Below are positions 59,201 to 64,000 of a stretch of 64,000 bases of DNA, one piece after another. The position numbers and the translations under genes were made by a program. Under the pieces are notes generated by a model. The model ran no database searches. It saw nothing but the letters and a program-made list of their open reading frames with translations, and was not told the DNA's origin. Source of the stretch: Parelaphostrongylus tenuis (taxonomy: Eukaryota > Nematoda > Chromadorea > Rhabditida > Metastrongylidae). Where the stretch lies: the NCBI GenBank assembly GCA_019055375.1, contig JAHQIW010004555.1:62001-126000 (forward strand), in the 5' to 3' direction. The number at the start of each line of letters is the position of its first letter. The stretch's first letter is position 1.

Positions 59201-62200
59201 GTATCGGGCTCTATACCCTTTTGATTTATGCACCAAGAAGGACAGCTCTCAAAAATTACTGCTCAACAACTCATTATAATGAGCCAGATTTACGATCATT
59301 TGGAGAAAAAAATCTCAGTGAGGTCAACACGTGAAGTTCTCTGCGAGGGTATTCAACTAAAGGTCTTGAAGGCCGCTTAAATGAGAACGCGGTCGAAAAA
59401 TTTCAATTAAGAGACCAAAATGATATTTGAACCATTTGATTGCTTCTGTCTGGTATCTCTTCGATGAAAATTCATTTTTCGAGAGGAATCCTTGTTCCCA
59501 GGCAGGGAGACCACCTAATGACACAACTCTCTAGAAGATTAATCATACGCTCATAACAGATAGTTTTGAGATTGACAGAAATTGGACCGAATACCACAAG
59601 TTACCTGTTGAATGGAACTAGAATTCTGCTAGACACACCTCAATCCTTCAATCAATAAAAAAATGAACTCAAGCCGAGAGCTATTGTAACTACACTACGA
59701 AAATGCAACTCTCTCGTCGACCACATACCTTTTTCAATTTTCAATGAGAGCAACAGGGCTACATTGGGCGGCGAGTGACTCAAGCGGGCGCCAGGTCTTC
59801 CTCTCCTCTGTCACATGTACGAGTAACCCAGTGGGTTCTCCTCGCCGTAAGAATTCTTTGAACATCATGTCTTTCTTCTAGGATTACATTTAAGATTTCT
59901 GACCGTCGGATCGGGTGGTCTTACTGCTGTGAAATCAACATCTGAAAAAACCCATTCGGTAACGGCTCTTGTCGATCGGTTGCCGTTAAGACTCATAACG
60001 TGTTCGGTTCCACTTGGTTCTCAATAGTTATGGCACTTCTTTTTTCGATTGTTCCTATATGTCGTAACTTTGGAGCCTTTCTCAGCTGCAAGATATAAAA
60101 TACTGACACCATACTTTCGATTACGCTTTCGCTTACGATGGATAGTCTATAAAACTGCTTGCGTAATGACCGAGAATCTGTTGCATAAGTCAAGGTCCTT
60201 TATTCACTTCAGTCACTCGAAGCTCCTGGAATTCTTCAAGCCGCTTGCCTCCTGCACAACTCTAGTGCTCAATCATGATGTTGAATTCCCGACGTAGATA
60301 GACGTAGCAGGACCAATTCGAGAAATTCATTCCTCTGAGTGTGGATGGGACTATAAATCAAAAACCAATTTTTTCACAATTTTTTAAAAAGTCGATTAGC
60401 ATTCGTTTCGTCTCGCTGATGCTTGGCGTTTCAAGAACAGTGTTATCAGCAAAACAAAAGTAATGTAATTATCGACCGCTGATGTACACTCTCACTCTCA
60501 GTTGTCTTATTCATTGCACTGGAGGTGAATAGGAGTGAATAATTTTGATGAAATAAGATTTTCCTGCCTATTCTTTTGATTACGTCGATATTGTCAAGAT
60601 AATGACATTTCCGTCGTTAGAAAACCTAAACTTCACGGGCTGGGCTAGCCGCTAAAAAATTGAAGCAATAGATGCGAAATGTTGCCTTCAGAATTACTGG
60701 TTACGAAATAAAGTTTTTGTGACAGAATACTTGATGTAAACTCAACTTCGTGATTTCTCTGGAAGATTATCCTAACGTATTTCGACACTTTTGAAGTGAT
60801 GAATAGTCGCTTTAGGCGTGATATCTCGTCGAAAATTCGTTTACGATTTCCGACGGTTAAAAGTTTCATCGATGCAGGACTACTAACACATAAAGAATAC
60901 GAAGCTCTCGAAAGCATGCATGTAAAAATTTTTGCGGTTCTTTTTCTTTTTCAACTTTTAAGAAGGCTGTACAGAAGTCGCTATTACTCACAAACCTTTT
61001 TGATTCTCAGGAAGAATGTAGGACAATTCGTTGGATGACTCCTCTTCATTGGATTCAACAAATCATGCGTAAAGAAGAGGAGGTCTGTGCAATTTTCTGA
61101 TTATTCCATGAGAATGTTCGGAAAAAAAGAGGAAGATTTCAGGAAAACAAACCAACAACTTCTCTTTTCAATAATTTCATGAATGAACTGAAACTCTATC
61201 GACAATCTCTACGTAAACTCTTTTGCTATGATTGGGTTTGTGTGCCGCTCGTTTATACGCAGGTTCGGAATATTCAGATTTTCTTCATCAAACTACTGTT
61301 GAAATGTTTCTTGGAACAGCCCGAGGCTAAAATGTAGATCTGTATTAATATTCTACTAGGTTTTCTTTGTAAATTATGAGAACGATTAATTGAACGAAGT
61401 ACCCGAACTGAGAATCCTTGACGAGGTTTGGTATGGCATCTTGGTGAATACGTAGGTTTCGAAGGTTTCGCCCGTCTCGTCACTATCAACGCCCAGTTCT
61501 AACCGTCAAAACGTACGTATATCACTAAGATGCAGTATCAAACCTCGCGAAAGGCTTAACAAATAGTCTGTGAAAATATATACATTGAATATCGAGATTT
61601 TCAAAAATCGGTTGTCAAAGAGGTAGATCGAAACCATTACTATAACTCGAAAAATATGGATTTCAATCTACGTATTTCAAAGAAACATAGGCATGGATCA
61701 GTCATAATTCTTTCTATTTTGACTGCCACTTGCAGTGGTATGATCTTTATAGTGGACCCAATATGTGGAGTACTGTGCAAAAACGTTTGCGTCAGCCGGG
61801 ATTCGAACCCAGATCTCACTCTTATCGAGCGTCGGTAGTGCAACGGTTAGCATACGCTCCCGGAACGAATGAGATCTGGGTTCGAATCCCGGCTGACGCA
61901 AACGTTTTTGCACAGTACTCCACATATTGGGTATAGGCGTGGATCATCGGTTCCTATTTAGAACTGTCTCATTTCTGACAGTGACTTCCCACCTACGTAT
62001 ATCTATCTATATGGCTTTCTAGGTGGCCGCACTGGCAACGTACGCGTGTTTCTTTTTCGCTTTATTCGGCCGTCAAAATCTACTTCCGGAGGTAAAAGCC
62101 GGAAAGGAACTTGATCTCATCATTCCGATTTTACAATCGTCCAGTTCATGTTTTTCGTTGGATGGTTCAAGGTGAATTGGTTTTTTACAAGATTTCTTTC

Positions 62201-62879
62201 GAGTGTTTGGCATTTAGAAACGCCAACATAGATCGATGTGCTGTAGGTCGGACAGGATTTGATGCGTCCTTTTGGTCTCGATGACGACGACATTGAGCTG
62301 AATTATATACTCGACAGAAACTTTGCTACGTCATTTGCTATAGTCAATCGCTTACAAACAACTGAACTGAGTGAGCTTTCTCAATAATCAACTTTCGTCT
62401 TTCAACTCTTAACGTTTTATTTAATCCTTAAAAGTACGCATATCCACAATACCTACAGTAAGTAGGAATTATACCGAACCAAGAACCAATATCATAAGAA
62501 AACTGAGAAGGAAAGTTCTGACTCAAGGCTAGCCATGATAAACGGAGTCTTTGCAGCCTGGACTTTGATCCTGCTTCTCCGGAAAAAAACCTTAATCTTT
62601 TAGTTGAATCTGAAGACGATCCGTTGTGGGAAAGTCGAAATGGAAAGTTTAGTCCGCTACCGCATTCAATACACAGCCGCCAACTTTCGGAGCATCGCCC
62701 AAAACTGCATTCATACATATGGGTACCGGAGAATGATGAATCGAAAATAATGTCCTGCATAAATAGTGCGAAAAACCAGAAGTAAGTTTCAAAGACCGAG
62801 TACGATTTACCAGTAACTCTTCATATTCGGTAAAGATTTATAGAGGTAATATATTACTTTCAGGCATATCAACTGGTAG
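50216..62879 (+). CDS. Bestrophin-family calcium-activated anion channel
   Basis: Pentameric plasma-membrane chloride channel family, greatly expanded in nematodes. Exons: 50216-50394, 53021-53119, 57414-57557, 60816-60921, 61011-61082, 61143-61262, 62023-62171 and 62247-62370. A phase-linked pair at 62528-62781 and 62864-62879 (TAG) probably encodes the C-terminal tail, but the 62370/62528 join does not match in phase. Visible motifs: [16 protein letters not shown] and first membrane span (exon 1); the neck [10 protein letters not shown], with I77, F81 and F85 at the positions of the human gate residues 76, 80 and 84; [27 protein letters not shown]; and the Ca2+-clasp [10 protein letters not shown] at residues ~298-307. 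Exon 7 loses frame by one base in the T run at 62129-62132, just before the conserved PIFTIVQF-type block. Introns 1-3 are 2.6, 4.3 and 3.3 kb and hold a tRNA, SINEs, MITEs and mariner remains. Start follows a CTTCAG acceptor by one base. Confidence 0.93.
51354..51865. mobile_element. Mariner-derived hairpin MITE (copy 5)
   Basis: The ends TGTTTTGGCACTAGAGCAA and GTTATAGTGTCAAAACCTA are inverted and flanked by ATA/TAT. Left-arm GGGGAAAATGCTAGTGAAGC (51478) is mirrored by the right-arm inverse around 51650. It lies in intron 1 of the bestrophin gene. Confidence 0.7.
53923..53995 (-). tRNA. tRNA-Lys-TTT: tRNA-Lys (anticodon UUU)
   Basis: The minus strand folds into a full 73-nt cloverleaf. The acceptor arms GCCTCGT and ACGGGGC pair with one G-T; the D arm carries TTAGCTCAGCTGGTAGAGC (box A); the anticodon arm TTAGA-CTTTTAA-TCTAA presents TTT; the T arm is CAGGGGTTCGAACCCCCT-like (box B); the discriminator is T. 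A TTTT pol III terminator follows about 4 nt downstream. It lies antisense inside intron 2 of the bestrophin gene. Unlike the SINE-related tRNA-like sequences here, it has a proper U33 and anticodon stem, so I regard it as functional. Confidence 0.96.
54206..54375 (-). repeat. SINE-like repeat, first of a direct pair
   Basis: AAACTGAATTTCCTTTCTG, CATCTAGCGGTGGTGTGATG, GTAAAGTGATGAGCTAAACT and the tRNA-like inverse GCACTCGAACCCACATTTCA are shared in order with 54499-54670. It lies in bestrophin intron 2. Confidence 0.65.
54499..54670 (-). repeat. SINE-like repeat, second of a direct pair
   Basis: AAACAGAATTCCCTTTTA, CATCTAGGGGTGGTATATG, GTAGAGTGATGAGCTAAACT and GGGATTCGAACCCACATTTC repeat the preceding element at a 293-nt offset and in the same orientation. 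Confidence 0.65.
55795..56000 (+). mobile_element. Mariner transposase C-terminal fragment
   Basis: An open frame encodes [17 protein letters not shown] followed by [18 protein letters not shown], the H-P-P-Y-S-x-D-x-A-P-x-D block of mariner transposases with the final D retained. Upstream catalytic parts are missing. It lies in intron 2 of the bestrophin gene. Confidence 0.7.
56250..56950. repeat. Dispersed repeat F (two facing copies)
   Basis: A forward copy (56290-56600: TGTTAGTAACCATTCGAGAA, CACGCGCATTTTCTCGCCGG, TAATCATTCGAGAGCGTAAG) faces an inverted one (56800-56930: GCGCTAGCCAGAGATTTGAG, GACTACTAGCACTCTCATAA). It lies in bestrophin intron 2. Confidence 0.65.
57050..57300. mobile_element. 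Palindromic ACACGTGT-type MITE
   Basis: ATAATCATTTTTTGAGCCAC at the left matches GTGGCTCAAAAAATGATTAT at the right. Between them lie GACTAACGAGACCATAAGG and GAAACACGTGTATGGGCC. The outer extension TTGAATTTTGAGTTGTGGTC continues to 57300. It lies in intron 2 of the bestrophin gene. Confidence 0.7.
57815..58030 (-). repeat. SINE-like repeat, degraded
   Basis: GAGTAATATACAAAACTCTG and CTCAGGCGGAGTCGAAGCCG are a decayed tail and box B in inverse orientation; GTGCATATCACTTAGCATTC near 57990 is the plus-strand tail of another copy. They lie in bestrophin intron 3. Confidence 0.45.
58822..59215. mobile_element. Palindromic ACACGTGT-type MITE
   Basis: The left arm has AACCCGATACACGTGTCTCG and CAGTCTCATCAGTCGGGC; the inverse, GCCCGACTGATGAGAACG and GAGACACGTGTATCGGGC, lies at 59167-59210. 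Between them are outer-arm pieces (58940-59020). It lies in intron 3 of the bestrophin gene. Confidence 0.65.
61756..61932. repeat. Near-perfect palindrome of two head-to-head tRNA-like sequences
   Basis: Left arm 61756-61825 is the exact reverse complement of right arm 61866-61932 over more than 60 nt: ACCCAATATGTGGAGTACTG against CAGTACTCCACATATTGGGT, GGGATTCGAACCCAGATCTC against GAGATCTGGGTTCGAATCCC. The right half resembles a tRNA (acceptor GCGTCGG and CTGACGC, box B GGTTCGAATCC) but lacks U33 and a good anticodon stem. It lies in intron 6 of the bestrophin gene. Confidence 0.85.
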
Positions 62880-64000
62880 TGTACTACACAAGTCAGCCTT
62901 GTGACCAATGATCCAGATTTTCAACATCGCAAATTATTTTGGAAATTACGAGGCTCACCATATCGCCATATCTACCAGAGTGTTGATTTATGTTGTGCAG
63001 AAAAAAAAACGAATCTAATAAAATTATACAAAACTAGAACAATGGAAAAAGTGGAAAATATAAATTCCCATTCACATAATAACTTCTGTAAGACATATGA
63101 AATTCAATTTGGCATCTGAGAACGGCCGAATCTTGGATAAATTTATGAAGAGCTCCGCTTGATAAATCCTAACTAGTACCGGAAAAGTCTCAACGACAAA
63201 TATCATTACGTGTATATATACAATCTGCTGAAATCAACAATTACAGGAACGACGATTATGTAAGGATCCCAGTTTGTCTCTTAAATATTATAGAACTGGA
63301 TATGAGCGCATATAACCGAGAATAACATCACAGATATTGATGAGCACGATTTCGATACAAGCATCAGAGGCTAAGCCAAATACGTGAGAAAATGATTTCA
63401 TCGATGGAGACTGTTGAGCCACTACAAACACGTAGCACGGGATGATGCGAGGTCTCGAAATGATGCCCCGTATATACAGTTATAGATTTCTTATAACTGA
63501 CGAATAAATAATAGAACATAGGAGGCTAAAAAAAAGTTTGTGGCGAATCCATTATACACTACATCATTCATTCAGACAATGCCATTCAAGTGGAGTCTTG
63601 AGTAAATGCATGATTTTCTTAGAATTATGGCCCAAAATACACATATTTGTTTGCTACCGGAGATATTCTAAAACTCTTAAGCATTAGCTGGGCTAATGAG
63701 ATGACGTCTTGCGCCGTCAAACAAGGACATAAGAGAAAAGGCGTCAGCTGTTAATTCACGGATCTCTCGATCACCCCAATATTGTGTTGGAAGATTTTGC
63801 AGCAAAATCATGATTCCCTGAAATACGAAACGTTCAAAGATCAAATGGAAGTGTATAAGGTTGAAGAAAATACTTCCATAGATTTGAATAATATCGTACA
63901 TAACAATTGACGGGGACGCAAATCACTAAGGAGAATGCTTTAAGCTGACAATAAGTCATTTGGTTTGGCGAATGAATCATAGCACATACATGCGATGCGC

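Noticed and set aside
60049..60297. 82-codon frame in bestrophin intron 3, compared with RTE-type reverse transcriptase
   Set aside because: No catalytic or endonuclease motif could be aligned on either strand.

Overview
The window looks like genomic DNA of a nematode, most likely a clade V (strongylid/hookworm-type) parasite. This rests on gene structure and repeat content, not on a database search. The protein-coding signal lies in short exons of 50-230 nt with GT-AG introns, many of them swollen by repeats. Every recognised gene has a splice-acceptor-like TTTNAG/CTAG/TTCAG site just upstream of its start codon, as expected for spliced-leader trans-splicing. Mariner relics, hairpin MITEs and tRNA-derived SINE-like repeats fill most of the remaining sequence.

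Layout. (1) 2.3-14.8 kb, minus strand: Integrator subunit 13 (INTS13/Asunder). Twelve exons were located, covering about the N-terminal 420 residues; the C-terminal part was not found. (2) 15.1-21.4 kb, minus strand: the alpha subunit of protein farnesyltransferase/geranylgeranyltransferase I (FNTA), nine exons, apparently complete. Its stop codon lies only 288 nt upstream of the INTS13 start, on the same strand, so FNTA-INTS13 looks like a two-gene nematode operon. (3) 21.45-26.8 kb: divergent intergenic region full of repeats. (4) 26.8-34.4 kb, plus strand: COG8, a subunit of the conserved oligomeric Golgi complex, twelve exons, complete except for one single-base frame break. (5) 34.4-49.9 kb: no intact gene; a diverged copy of one COG8 exon, mariner relics and many dispersed repeats. 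(6) 50.2-62.9 kb, plus strand: a bestrophin-family anion channel with very large introns, one of which holds an antisense tRNA-Lys(UUU). It also has a single-base frame break, in a T run.

The genes have housekeeping roles in different compartments: snRNA 3' processing/transcription attenuation (INTS13), protein prenylation (FNTA), Golgi vesicle tethering (COG8) and chloride transport (bestrophin). Their proximity looks like conserved nematode synteny, not a shared pathway. From memory, unverified, C. elegans fnta-1 and cogc-8 also lie together on cosmid R02D3.

Repeats fall into recurring families: mariner-derived hairpin MITEs whose two arms both carry the transposase HTH region; palindromic MITEs carrying an ACACGTGT core; several tRNA-derived SINE-like families, sometimes as head-to-head pairs that form hairpins; GC-rich terminal-inverted-repeat elements; and a very abundant AT-rich dispersed repeat. 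I found no new enzymatic or defence system. The most unusual material is the exon-level gene reconstruction (these genes are invisible as long ORFs), the frame breaks, the duplicated COG8 exon and the palindromic elements.
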